From positions 1-44,017 of the forward strand of contig CABQIW010000014.1 in NCBI GenBank assembly GCA_902464295.1: DNA of 44,017 nt. The letters are read 5' to 3'. Within the stretch, counting starts at the first letter, position 1; each line of letters opens with the position of its first letter. Made by a program: the position numbers and the translations under genes. Positions 16,603 to 24,838 of the stretch are shown in pieces. The notes under the pieces are model-generated. The model was not told the DNA's origin, searched no databases, and saw only the letters and a program-made list of their open reading frames with translations. Source of the DNA: an uncultured Eggerthella sp. Its GTDB lineage: Bacteria > Actinomycetota > Coriobacteriia > Coriobacteriales > Eggerthellaceae.

Positions 16603-17484
16603 ATGCCAGAGAGTAGAGAGTTTTTCGACGCGCATGCGCATATGAGCTTCGCGCCCGATGTCGCCTCGTTCGCCTCATGGTTCACCGAGCGTTTCGCAGG
16701 CGCTTTCTCCACAACGGTGAGTCCTGCAGACTATCGTTTTGCACAGCAGGCGCTCGCTTCGTTTCCAAAGATAAAAGTGGGCGTGCGCGCTCACCCTTGG
16801 TGGGTCGCGCCGGGCAAGGTCTCCGATGAGGACAAGGCGCTCCTTCCTGGTCTCGTTGCCAACGCGCGTTACATCGGTGAGGTCGGGCTTGACTTCGGCA
16901 AGAATGGGCTTGCCAAGAGCGTTTTTGCGACTGACGAACAGACCAAGCAGGCGCAGATCGAAGTGCTGCGCACGATCTTCGCTGCCGCAAAGAAGAGTCC
17001 TGCGCCTTCAGTCGTTGAAGGCATCGAAGGCGCCAAAGAAGCTGGCGAAGCCAAGGGCGGACGCGTCTTCTCGTTCCATGCCGTGCGAGGCGCCGATGTG
17101 ATCATGGATATGCTCGAGAAATACGAGCTGCTGGAAGATAACACGATCATCTTCCATTGGTTTTCGGGCTCGAGCGCTCAGCTGAAACGAGCGCGTGATC
17201 TGGGTTGCTTCTTCTCGGTCAACGCGTTCATGCTCCAGACGAAGCGCGGCCGAGAATATGCGAAAGCCATTCCGCTAGATCGCTTGCTCATCGAGACCGA
17301 TTTGCCCGAAGAGACCTCCATCGACGCATGCGCAGCGGGCTCGCAAGCGCGCAAGCAAGCTACCGAAGCGGTTGAAGTGCGCTATGCTTCGATGCTCGAA
17401 GAAGCCTACCGGGAAATCGTCGCACTACGTGGGGAAGATGCACTCGATGCTATCACGCGCAATGTGCGTAAGATATTCTGCTAA
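16603..17484 (+). CDS. TatD-family metal-dependent hydrolase (DNase-like)
   Basis: A 293-residue TIM-barrel protein. Metal ligands are visible in order: HAH (FFDAHAHMS, residues 11-13), Glu in YIGEVGLDFGK, His in FSFHAVRGAD, His in IIFHWFSGS and Asp in LLIETDLPEE. These match the TatD/YcfH family of 3'-5' deoxyribonucleases. A stretch of ~20 residues rich in Ala, Glu and Gly before FSFHAV (SVVEGIEGAKEAGEAKGG) lies where family members usually have a short loop. Start ATG 16603 follows GAGGAGAG. Its stop codon overlaps that of the convergent tenI-like gene (shared CTAA at 17481-17484). Confidence 0.9.
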   Translation: MPESREFFDAHAHMSFAPDVASFASWFTERFAGAFSTTVSPADYRFAQQALASFPKIKVGVRAHPWWVAPGKVSDEDKALLPGLVANARYIGEVGLDFGKNGLAKSVFATDEQTKQAQIEVLRTIFAAAKKSPAPSVVEGIEGAKEAGEAKGGRVFSFHAVRGADVIMDMLEKYELLEDNTIIFHWFSGSSAQLKRARDLGCFFSVNAFMLQTKRGREYAKAIPLDRLLIETDLPEETSIDACAAGSQARKQATEAVEVRYASMLEEAYREIVALRGEDALDAITRNVRKIFC

Positions 17485-18086
17485 GAAAGAGCTGCCCTGA
17501 GCTCGTCGATCGTTTCTGCAACGTTGTCGCAGGTCATGAAAGCGCTCATCAAGCATGCGCCATCCGCACCAGCGTTGCGTACCGAAGCGATATTGCGCGC
17601 GTTAATGCCGCCGATCGCATAGACGGGAATGGCCGCGTTTGAAGTGATGCGCCTGAGGAAATCAAGGCCGCGCGGCTCTACACTAGGCTTGCATTGCGTG
17701 GCGAAGATGTGGCCAGCGATGCAGAAATCAGCTCCCTGTCGTTCGACGTGCTCGGCTTCATTGACCCCATGCACCGACACACCCACCTCCTGAAACTCGC
17801 GCGCGAAATCGGGGTGGCGCTCGAACTCGTCGTAGCTCATCTGGATCGAGGGAAAGCCCTTTGCCGCAGCGAGATCGACGAAGGTGTTCACCGTGATGCG
17901 ACGGCGCTGATCAGGCAGGAGCAACGCTTCGATGCGGTCGAGCAGTGCGCCGAATTCGTGTTCAGTAAGATCTTTCTCCCGCACGATCACACGATCGACT
18001 CCTGCATCGCACAGGGCAGCGATCCTCACCTCAAGTGGCTGAGCGCAAAGTGCACGGTTGGTTATAGCAATGATTTGAAATGACAT
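17481..18086 (-). CDS. tenI: TenI/ThiE-family protein, likely thiazole tautomerase
   Basis: A 201-residue TIM-barrel protein of the thiamine phosphate synthase superfamily. VREKDLTE near residue 41 and AIGGINARN near residue 163 are common to ThiE and TenI. The middle segment (SVHGVNEAEH and ADFCIAGHIFATQCK followed by PRG) resembles the B. subtilis TenI pattern with its catalytic His, instead of the ThiE GPIFPT-type motif. TenI isomerises the thiazole carboxylate made with ThiG. A ThiE function is not excluded. ATG 18086 is chosen because AGGAAC precedes it; an ATG at 18101 overlaps the thiH stop. It lies 7 bp downstream of thiH, so the two are co-transcribed. Confidence 0.8.
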   Translation of the reverse strand: MSFQIIAITNRALCAQPLEVRIAALCDAGVDRVIVREKDLTEHEFGALLDRIEALLLPDQRRRITVNTFVDLAAAKGFPSIQMSYDEFERHPDFAREFQEVGVSVHGVNEAEHVERQGADFCIAGHIFATQCKPSVEPRGLDFLRRITSNAAIPVYAIGGINARNIASVRNAGADGACLMSAFMTCDNVAETIDELRAALS

Positions 18087-18093
18087 GGTGTTC

Positions 18094-19299
18094 CTATACA
18101 TAAATGTAATCGTTCATGACCGGTTGTAAACCGCGCGCAGTGAGCGCAGCAACGACCTCTTCTACGCTGCGACCATCGGCGATCTCGAATTGATCATCAC
18201 CCTGCTCTTCACCCTCGTGTCCGCCGATGCCCGTCGAGACTCCCGCCGAGATCTTCGTGGCGGCGATGTCGACCACGTTGTTGCGGAAGCGCTCGCATTC
18301 ACGCGTCGAGATGGTCATGCCAGCGAACGGCATGAAGATGCGATAGGCGCACATGACCTGTAGAAGCTGACGTTCGTGCACATCGTGAGGATTGATCTCG
18401 CTGTTGTTCGTGATCGGGCGCAAGCGCGGGCACGAGAAGGAGATCTCTGCATGTGGATATTTCTTCTGCAGTAGATAGGCGTGTATGCCGGTGGCGAAGG
18501 CATCCTTGCGAAAATCGGCCAGCCCGAGCAGCGCAGCGAACGCAACGCCGCGCATGCCACCCATGAGCGCGCGCTCTTGTGCTTCCATGCGATAGGGGAA
18601 CACGCGCTTGTGCCCAGCAAGGTGGAGCTCTTCATAGCGGTTCGCATCGTAGGTTTCCTGGAACACGGTTACGTAGTCGGCACCGCATTCCTGCAGGTAG
18701 GCGTATTCATCGGAGTTCATAGGATAGACCTCAAGGCCCACGTTCTTGAAATACCGCGAGGCGATCTTGCAGGCTTCACCGATGTATTCCACGGTGCTCT
18801 TGGTACGGCTTTCGCCGGTGAGGATGAGCACTTCTTCAAGCCCTGTTTGGGCGATGGCTGCCATCTCTGCTTCGATCTGCTCGATGTCGAGCTGCGCACG
18901 ACGGATCTTGTTGTGGCAGTTGAAACCGCAATAGATGCAGTAGTTCTCGCAGTAGTTCGCCAAATAGATGGGGGTGAACAGATAAACGTTATCGCCGAAA
19001 AAACGGCGTTTCTCACTGCGCGCTCGTTGTGCCATTTCCTCGAGGAACGGTTCGGCTACGGGGGAGAGGAGCGCACCGAAGTCGCGCGGCGTGAGCGTAT
19101 CGGCTTCCAGCGCGGCGCGCACATCGGCTTCGGTGAAGCTTGCGGGGTCGTATGCGGTGAACGCCTCTTCAACCTGAAGGCGAATGGAGGGGTCGATCTG
19201 CTCCATGTCGGGCAGATAGGTGAGGTGGTCGATCTTGTTCTCGACCTCGAACACCGTTATCCCTTCCATCGGCTGATGTTCTGCGATTTTCTTACTCAT
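18094..19299 (-). CDS. thiH: 2-iminoacetate synthase (radical SAM tyrosine lyase)
   Basis: A 401-residue radical SAM enzyme that splits tyrosine into dehydroglycine and p-cresol for thiazole synthesis in anaerobes. Cluster cysteines are in CENYCIYC (Cys117, Cys121, Cys124) after LFTPIYLANY. Other family blocks are ILTGESRTKSTVEYIG, EVYPMNSDEY, FSCPRLRP and, at the end, STRECERFRNNVVDIAATK. Start ATG 19299 follows GGAGG. It forms a two-gene unit with the tenI-like gene. thiG, thiS and thiC are not in the window. Upstream lies the class A repeat A2. Confidence 0.95.
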   Translation of the reverse strand: MSKKIAEHQPMEGITVFEVENKIDHLTYLPDMEQIDPSIRLQVEEAFTAYDPASFTEADVRAALEADTLTPRDFGALLSPVAEPFLEEMAQRARSEKRRFFGDNVYLFTPIYLANYCENYCIYCGFNCHNKIRRAQLDIEQIEAEMAAIAQTGLEEVLILTGESRTKSTVEYIGEACKIASRYFKNVGLEVYPMNSDEYAYLQECGADYVTVFQETYDANRYEELHLAGHKRVFPYRMEAQERALMGGMRGVAFAALLGLADFRKDAFATGIHAYLLQKKYPHAEISFSCPRLRPITNNSEINPHDVHERQLLQVMCAYRIFMPFAGMTISTRECERFRNNVVDIAATKISAGVSTGIGGHEGEEQGDDQFEIADGRSVEEVVAALTARGLQPVMNDYIYV

Positions 19300-19335
19300 T
19301 CACAACCTCCAGTTGTTTCTTCTTTGCGCATGCCG

Positions 19336-19351
19336 CTCAATCAGCGGAGAG
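19336..19351 (+). repeat. Isolated class A end fragment
   Basis: CTCAATCAGCGGAGAG matches the class A end consensus (CTCGATCAGCGGAGAG) with one change. It lies 19 bp before the start of intact copy A2, as if an older copy had been interrupted. Confidence 0.5.
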
Positions 19352-19362
19352 CGTTTGCATTG

Positions 19363-19524
19363 CTCGACCAGTGGAGAGGGTAAGACACGAGGTTCCCCGC
19401 TTCCCTGCTCAAGAACCTGCATCTTGCAGGTTCTTTCGTGCGTCGCTGCTTTGCTCGGGTTTTATTATTAATGAATTTAGTCGGCAAAGAGTCACCTCGT
19501 TGCCTCACCCTCTCCGCTGATCGA
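19363..19524 (-). repeat. Class A palindromic intergenic repeat, copy A2
   Basis: Ends GCTCGACCAGTGGAGAG (19363) and CTCTCCGCTGATCGAGC (19524) are inverted copies. The internal hairpin reads AGAACCTGCA / TGCAGGTTCT, completely different from the GCGAATCAGC type in the other copies but still perfectly paired. The second stem CTTTGC (19449-19454) / GCAAAG (19484-19489) has T:A where A1 and A4 have C:G. It fills the gap between thiH and topA. Confidence 0.9.
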
Positions 19525-19584
19525 GCTAAGATGCTGCTTGCTGGGACGTGAAAAGTTCGTGTGAGCGTTCGCTCGTTTCTTTCC

Positions 19585-19615
19585 ATTCGTATATGTTTCG
19601 TGTATCCTTACGAAT
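19585..19615 (+). promoter_or_regulatory. Dyad in the topA upstream region
   Basis: ATTCGT (19585-19590) and ACGAAT (19610-19615) are inverted copies 19 bp apart, about 65 bp before the topA start, with TATCCT between them as a possible -10. It may be an operator; no known site is recognised. Confidence 0.3.
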
Positions 19616-19678
19616 CGTATTTGGACCGCCTGGCTCAAAACATCCCCACGCACGTTAAATCTGGGAAAGGGGCTTCGT

Positions 19679-22201
19679 GTGAAACTGGTTGTAACCGAGA
19701 AGAACATTGCAGCGCAGAAGATCGCTGATCTACTCGGCGTTGGAAAGCCGAAAGCAGACAAGGTGTATTCGACTCCCGTCTATCGCTTCGAGCGCGATGG
19801 CGAAGAATGGGTCACGATCGGTCTGCGTGGACATATCTTAGAGCCGAATTTCGTACCGGCGCTCACTTATAAGAAGCGTGGCGGCTGGATTGGGGTCGAT
19901 GCTAACGGCGAGATGATTCCTGCCGATCTTCCTACCGATCTGCCAAAACCACCCTTCAAGAAGAAGAAACCGTTCGTTCCTGACGGAGTCGAGCTCAACG
20001 CTTGGAAGATGGATGCGCTTCCGTATCTTATCTATGCGCCCATCGAAAAGCTTCCGAAAGAGAAGGACATCATCCGTTCACTCAAGAACTTGGCGAAGAA
20101 GGCCGACTCGATCGTGATCGCGACCGACTTCGACCGCGAGGGAGAGCTGATCGGCTCCGATGCGCTTACGTGCATTCGCGAGGTGAACGAAGAGGCACCG
20201 GTCAGCCGCGCGCGCTATTCGGCCATCACGAAAGAAGAGATCACACGCGCTTTCACGAACTTGGTCGAGCTTGATGTCGATCTGGCCCAAGCGGGTGCAT
20301 CCCGCCAGGACATCGACCTCATTTGGGGTGCGGTGCTCACGCGCTACCTTACGCTCGTGAAGTTCGCGGGTTATGGCAACGTGCGCTCTTCGGGTCGTGT
20401 GCAGACCCCCACGCTCGCACTCATCGTTGCGCGCGAACGTGAGCGTTTGGCGTTCGTGCCTGAAGATTACTGGGTCATCAAGGGCGATTTCAGCCACAAG
20501 GATCTGGAATTCTCGGCGAATCATGCCACTGCGCGCTTCAAGGTGGAGAGTGAAGCCGATCAGGTCATGGAGCACGTTGCGGGCGCTACGAGCGCGCGCG
20601 TTGCAGCGATCGAGAAGAAGCAACGCAAGCAGGCTGCCCCTGTTCCGTTCAATACCACTTCGCTCATGGCGGCTGCAAGCGCTGAGGGTCTCACGCCCGC
20701 GCGTACGATGCGCCTGGCAGAGAGCCTTTACATGGATGGTTTCATCTCGTATCCGCGTGTCGATAATACGGTCTATCCCTCATCGCTCGACCTGCGCGAC
20801 ATCTTGAAGCGTATCTCGGGCAATCCTGCGTATCGCCCGTTCGCAGAAGAGCTGCTCAAGAAGGACAAGCTCACGGCCACGCGCGGCAAGACGGAGACGA
20901 CCGACCATCCGCCTATCCATCCGACGAACCTGGCAACGCCCGAGATGTTGCCGCCTGCAGAATACAAGCTCTACAACCTGATCGCCCGCCGTTTCATGGC
21001 AACGCTTTCCGAACCTGCAGTGATCGAGGGTACGAAGGTTACGCTCGAGGTGAACGGGGAGCCGTTCGCTGCGAAGGGCGATGTGCTCGTGAAGCCAGGG
21101 TTCCGCGCGATCTATCCCTATGGCCTCAAGAAGGACGAACAGCTGCCCGCGCTCGAAGAGGGCGAGATGCTCGACTTCGGTGGTGCAACTAAGACGCATA
21201 AACAGACCGAGCCGCCCGCACGCTATTCGCAGGGCAAGCTCATCCAAGAGATGGAGAAGCTGGGGTTGGGTACGAAATCGACCCGCCATTCCATCATCGA
21301 GCGTCTCTATACGGTCAAGTATGTGCAGAACGATCCGATCGAGCCTTCGCAGCTCGGCATCGCGGTCATCGACGCGCTCGACAAGTTCGCACCGCATATC
21401 ACCAGTTCTGCCATGACGGCGAACCTGGAAGAGGAGATGTCGCAGATCGCAGCGGGCGACAGCAAAAAGGTACAAGTCGTTCGCCATTCGCGCGATCTGC
21501 TGGCGCAGGAGCTCGAAAATCTTCTGCCGCATCAAGAAGAGGTGCGCGACGCGCTTGCGGATGCGGTGGCTGCCGATGCGTATGTGGGTCCCTGTCCGAA
21601 GTGCGGTAAGGATCTGCAGCTGCGTTCCTCCCAGAAGACGCGCTCGATGTTCATCGGTTGTGCGGGGTGGCCTGATTGTGACGTCACCTATCCGCTACCG
21701 AAGGGTAAGATCGAGGCGCTCGAAGAGAAGTGCCCTACCTGTGGCATGCCTCAGATCAAGGTAACGGCGTTCCGCTCGAAGCCGCGCGTGCTTTGCATCG
21801 ACCCTGAATGCGAGACGAACAAAGAACCCGATCTGGTAGTGGGTACGTGCCCGACGTGCGCGGAACAGGGCAAGGAGGCCAAGCTCATCGCACATAAGAA
21901 TCCGCGTACCTTGAAGCGCTTCATCCGTTGCGAGAACTACGATGAATGCCAGACAGGCTATCCGCTGCCGCAGTACGGCGCGCTCACCGCTACTGAAGAG
22001 GTGTGCGAAGAATGCGGTGCGCCGATGGTCATCGTTACGACGGCGCGTGGACCGTGGAAGCTCTGCCCGAACTTCAGCTGTCCTTCGAAGGAGAAGAAGG
22101 AGAAGGGCAAGACCTCAGGCAAAGGCAAGGCAGGCGCCAAGAAATCCACGGCGAAGAAATCGAGCACGAAGAAGACCACGAAAGCAGCTGCCAAGAAGTA
22201 G
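19679..22201 (+). CDS. topA: DNA topoisomerase I (type IA) with four zinc ribbons and lysine tail
   Basis: An 840-residue enzyme that relaxes negative supercoils. TOPRIM domain with IVIATDFDREGELIG (~150), active-site tyrosine in FISYPRVDNTVYP (~358), then TDHPPIHPTN. The C-terminal part has four Cys4 zinc-ribbon modules (~638-800, e.g. CPKCGKDL...CAGWPDC and CEECGAPM...CPNFSC) and a Lys-rich tail of ~35 residues. The N-terminal half (ALPYLIYAPIEKLPKEKDII) and SYPR-type active site look more like the archaeal-type TopA group than E. coli TopA; this is from memory. The GTG start at 19679 follows GGGAAAGGGG. The Lys tail probably adds DNA binding, as known for actinobacterial TopA. Confidence 0.95.
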   Translation: MKLVVTEKNIAAQKIADLLGVGKPKADKVYSTPVYRFERDGEEWVTIGLRGHILEPNFVPALTYKKRGGWIGVDANGEMIPADLPTDLPKPPFKKKKPFVPDGVELNAWKMDALPYLIYAPIEKLPKEKDIIRSLKNLAKKADSIVIATDFDREGELIGSDALTCIREVNEEAPVSRARYSAITKEEITRAFTNLVELDVDLAQAGASRQDIDLIWGAVLTRYLTLVKFAGYGNVRSSGRVQTPTLALIVARERERLAFVPEDYWVIKGDFSHKDLEFSANHATARFKVESEADQVMEHVAGATSARVAAIEKKQRKQAAPVPFNTTSLMAAASAEGLTPARTMRLAESLYMDGFISYPRVDNTVYPSSLDLRDILKRISGNPAYRPFAEELLKKDKLTATRGKTETTDHPPIHPTNLATPEMLPPAEYKLYNLIARRFMATLSEPAVIEGTKVTLEVNGEPFAAKGDVLVKPGFRAIYPYGLKKDEQLPALEEGEMLDFGGATKTHKQTEPPARYSQGKLIQEMEKLGLGTKSTRHSIIERLYTVKYVQNDPIEPSQLGIAVIDALDKFAPHITSSAMTANLEEEMSQIAAGDSKKVQVVRHSRDLLAQELENLLPHQEEVRDALADAVAADAYVGPCPKCGKDLQLRSSQKTRSMFIGCAGWPDCDVTYPLPKGKIEALEEKCPTCGMPQIKVTAFRSKPRVLCIDPECETNKEPDLVVGTCPTCAEQGKEAKLIAHKNPRTLKRFIRCENYDECQTGYPLPQYGALTATEEVCEECGAPMVIVTTARGPWKLCPNFSCPSKEKKEKGKTSGKGKAGAKKSTAKKSSTKKTTKAAAKK

Positions 22202-22267
22202 AGAGCAGCAAAAAGAGCAAAGACTCGAACAGGCCACGATCGTCTCACTGAGACCAAGACCCATTCG

Positions 22268-22311
22268 AATGCCTGGGATGCAACGTGACATCTCGGGCAT
22301 TTTGCTTTTGT
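22268..22311 (+). terminator. Terminator downstream of topA
   Basis: Imperfect stem AATGCC..GATG (22268-22280) / CATC..GGCATT (22289-22301), followed by TTGCTTTTG. It lies in the 301-bp gap between topA and mdh. Confidence 0.7.
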
Positions 22312-22445
22312 AGGGGTATTTCGGCCGCCTTTGATGTTCTGTTCGCATTCTCTGGTGGCAGCGTGGATGCCAGCACGAACAACGATATGAACATCGGAAT
22401 ACATGCAGAAATGCGAATGCGGCCGTAAAGTGCTTCCTTGCGGGG

Positions 22446-22481
22446 TTGTTCACCTTTACAATAGAGGATAATGAATCTATT
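22446..22481 (+). promoter_or_regulatory. Candidate promoter and operator for the mdh-fumarase run
   Basis: TTGTTC (22446-22451) and GATAAT (22467-22472; 15-bp spacer) form a possible promoter. The -10 lies inside a perfect dyad AATAGA-N10-TCTATT (22460-22481), which would let a bound repressor block it. Both assignments are inference. The start of mdh follows 21 bp later. Confidence 0.4.
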
Positions 22482-22502
22482 GAAGGACTCCAGGAGGGAA
22501 TC

Positions 22503-23426
22503 GTGAGTAAGGTAACCATCGTTGGTGCAGGTAACGTCGGCGCGACTGCAGCACATATCATCGCAAGCAAGAATCTCGCCGATGTGGTCTTGGTCGATGT
22601 GGCCGAAGGTCTGCCACAGGGCAAGGCGCTCGATATGATGCACATGCGTTCGGTCGAGAAGTTCACGGTAAGCGTTACGGGCACGAACGACTATGCTCCT
22701 ACTGCCGATTCCGATGTGGTGGTCATCACTGCGGGCATCGCTCGCAAGCCTGGCATGACGCGCGAAGACCTGCTCGGTGTGAACTCGGGCATCATGTCTT
22801 CGGTCATCGATGAGGCTATCAAGTATTCTCCCGATGCCATCTATATCTGCGTCACCAATCCGCTCGATGTCATGACCTATCTCGCGTATCAGAAGTCGGG
22901 ATTGCCCAGCAATCGCCTGATGGGCATGGGCGGCGTGCTCGATTCCGCGCGTCTTTCGTTCGCTGTCTGCGAAAAGCTCGGCTGCGATCCGGCGGACGTG
23001 GTGGCATGGGCGCTTGGCGCGCACGGCGAAGGTATGGTCTGCTGGCCTCGCTACACCACCGTTGCAGGGCGCCCCATCACTGAGCTGATGAGCGAAGAAG
23101 AGGTTGCCGAAGTGGTGCAGCGCTGCGTAAAGGGTGGCGCCGAAGTGGTCGCTCATCTGAAGACCGGCTCTGCTTACTATGCTCCGGGCGCTTCCATTGC
23201 GAAGATGGTCGAAGCGATCCTCACCGATTCCCATGAGGTCATGAGCGTGTGCTCCTATATCGATGGCCCCTACGGCTTGCACGACCTCTACATGAATATC
23301 CCCACGCGCCTCGGCAAGAATGGCGTTGAAGAGATCGTGGAATTCGATCTCACGGAAGACGAAATGGCAGCACTTCAAGAATCTGCCGCAAGCGTGAAGA
23401 AGGGTCTCGAAAACCTTCCCGCATAA
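22503..23426 (+). CDS. mdh: Malate dehydrogenase (NAD-dependent, LDH-like type)
   Basis: A 307-residue enzyme that interconverts malate and oxaloacetate. NAD-binding VTIVGAGNVGAT at the N-terminus, LVDVAEGLPQGKALD, the substrate loop IARKPGMTREDLL with two arginines (malate, not lactate), catalytic LDSAR and the active-site His in LGAHGEGMV. LDH-like MDHs normally show GHGDDM there; here GAHGEGM is slightly different. The GTG start at 22503 follows AGGAGGGA. With the fumarase genes immediately downstream it forms the reductive path from oxaloacetate to fumarate, which feeds fumarate respiration in anaerobes. First gene of an eleven-gene same-strand run. Confidence 0.96.
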   Translation: MSKVTIVGAGNVGATAAHIIASKNLADVVLVDVAEGLPQGKALDMMHMRSVEKFTVSVTGTNDYAPTADSDVVVITAGIARKPGMTREDLLGVNSGIMSSVIDEAIKYSPDAIYICVTNPLDVMTYLAYQKSGLPSNRLMGMGGVLDSARLSFAVCEKLGCDPADVVAWALGAHGEGMVCWPRYTTVAGRPITELMSEEEVAEVVQRCVKGGAEVVAHLKTGSAYYAPGASIAKMVEAILTDSHEVMSVCSYIDGPYGLHDLYMNIPTRLGKNGVEEIVEFDLTEDEMAALQESAASVKKGLENLPA

Positions 23427-23453
23427 GGTGCTTCTCGAAAGTAGTTGGTTCAC

Positions 23454-24299
23454 ATGCAGGTTCTTTCCTCAAATACCATTTCCGATGCATTGCTCGTCTC
23501 CATTCCGCGACTGGCAAGCATCCTACCTCCCGATATCTTGGAGGCGCTCATCGCTGCGCGCGATCGTGAAACGCATGAACGTGCGAAGATCGTACTCGAT
23601 CAGCTGGTGTTGAACGCGCAGATCGCGAACGAGGATCACGTGCCCATCTGCCAAGATACGGGTACGGTGTGGCTCTGTTTGGAGGTCGGTCCCGACATCG
23701 CGCTCAACGCCAATGTCTTTTCGAAGGTCGACCAATCGGTAGCGGCAGGATTCATCAATTCGAAGCTGCGCAAGTCAGTCGTGCGCGATGCGCTGTTCGA
23801 TCGTACGAACACGGGTGACAATACGCCGGCTTTCTGCGAATTGCGCCTGGTGAATGAACCGGGTGTTGCTCGTCTGCATATGATGCTCAAAGGCGGCGGC
23901 TCGGATAACGCGAGTCGTGTTGTCATGCTCACGCCCAATGCGGGCAAGCAAGGCGTTATCGATACGGTGCTTTCCTGCGTAGAGGAAAAAGCGGCGAACG
24001 CCTGCCCGCCACTCGTGGTGGGAGTTGGTGTGGGAGGCACCTTCGACAAGGTGGCAGGGCTTTCCAAGCTCGCGCTCATGCGTCCGCTCAATGTTGCCGC
24101 TCCCGATCCTGAAACCGCCGCATTCGAGCAGGAGCTGCTCGAGGCCATCAATGCCACCGGCATCGGTGCTGGCGGCCTGGGCGGAGACACCACCGCGCTC
24201 GGCGTACGCGTGAAAACTGCACCCTGCCATATCGCTGCCTTGCCGGTAGCGGTGAACATGGGTTGCTCGGCGTTGAGGAGGCTCACCGTTGAACTATAA
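23454..24299 (+). CDS. Class I fumarate hydratase, alpha (N-terminal) subunit
   Basis: A 281-residue subunit of the two-part iron-sulfur fumarase / L(+)-tartrate dehydratase family. The cluster cysteines are in HVPICQDTG (~64), NACPPLVVGVG (~182) and AVNMGCSALRR (~273). GGGSDNASRV and GLGGDTTALGVRVK are also family motifs. The enzyme hydrates fumarate to malate reversibly and its [4Fe-4S] cluster is oxygen sensitive, which fits an anaerobe. Tartrate dehydratase cannot be excluded from sequence alone, but the preceding mdh favours fumarase. The start is uncertain: ATG 23454 is chosen, TTG 23445 is possible, and no strong ribosome site is present for either. Confidence 0.92.
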   Translation: MQVLSSNTISDALLVSIPRLASILPPDILEALIAARDRETHERAKIVLDQLVLNAQIANEDHVPICQDTGTVWLCLEVGPDIALNANVFSKVDQSVAAGFINSKLRKSVVRDALFDRTNTGDNTPAFCELRLVNEPGVARLHMMLKGGGSDNASRVVMLTPNAGKQGVIDTVLSCVEEKAANACPPLVVGVGVGGTFDKVAGLSKLALMRPLNVAAPDPETAAFEQELLEAINATGIGAGGLGGDTTALGVRVKTAPCHIAALPVAVNMGCSALRRLTVEL

Positions 24300-24831
24300 G
24301 CACATTCAACTTCCCTTGAGCAAGGCTGATGCTCGTTCGCTGCGTGCGGGCGATGCCTGTCTGCTCACCGGTCCGGTATACACCTTGCGTGATGCTGGTC
24401 ATATTCGCTTGCTCGACGAGATCCGCGAGAAGAAGCTCAAGACGCTGCCCTACGGGCTCACGGGTCAGGTCATCTTCTATGCAGGCCCTACGCCTCCTAA
24501 AGCAGGCAGGCCGTTCGGCGCGATCGGCCCTACCACGTCTTCGCGCATGGATTTCGCGGCACCGTTGCTCATGTCGATGGGCCTTACCGGCACGATCGGC
24601 AAGGGCGAACGCTCGGACGATGTGAAGAAGGCCTGCAAGGAGTATTCTTCAGTCTATTTCGTGGCAACGGGCGGCGCGGCAGCGTTTCTCGCCAAGTGCG
24701 TAGTGGGCGATGAAACGCTTGCCTATGACGATTTGGGAACCGAAGCGCTCAGGCGCATCGATGTGGTCGATCTTCCGGTGTTCGTAGGGATCGACACGCT
24801 GGGCACGAGCATCTACTCGCTTGAAGATTGA
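24289..24831 (+). CDS. Class I fumarate hydratase, beta (C-terminal) subunit
   Basis: A 180-residue subunit that completes the active site. Family motifs are LRAGDACLLTGPVYTLRDAGH, IFYAGPTPPKAGRPFGAIGPTTSSRMD (split here for reading: PFGAIGPTTSSRMD), GKGERSD and FVATGGAAAFLAKC. The start is TTG 24289, inside the end of the alpha-subunit gene (11-bp overlap) and preceded by GAGG. This means coupled translation of the two subunits. The frame ends 7 bp before the tmk start. Confidence 0.93.
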   Translation: MNYKHIQLPLSKADARSLRAGDACLLTGPVYTLRDAGHIRLLDEIREKKLKTLPYGLTGQVIFYAGPTPPKAGRPFGAIGPTTSSRMDFAAPLLMSMGLTGTIGKGERSDDVKKACKEYSSVYFVATGGAAAFLAKCVVGDETLAYDDLGTEALRRIDVVDLPVFVGIDTLGTSIYSLED

Positions 24832-24838
24832 GGTTTCG

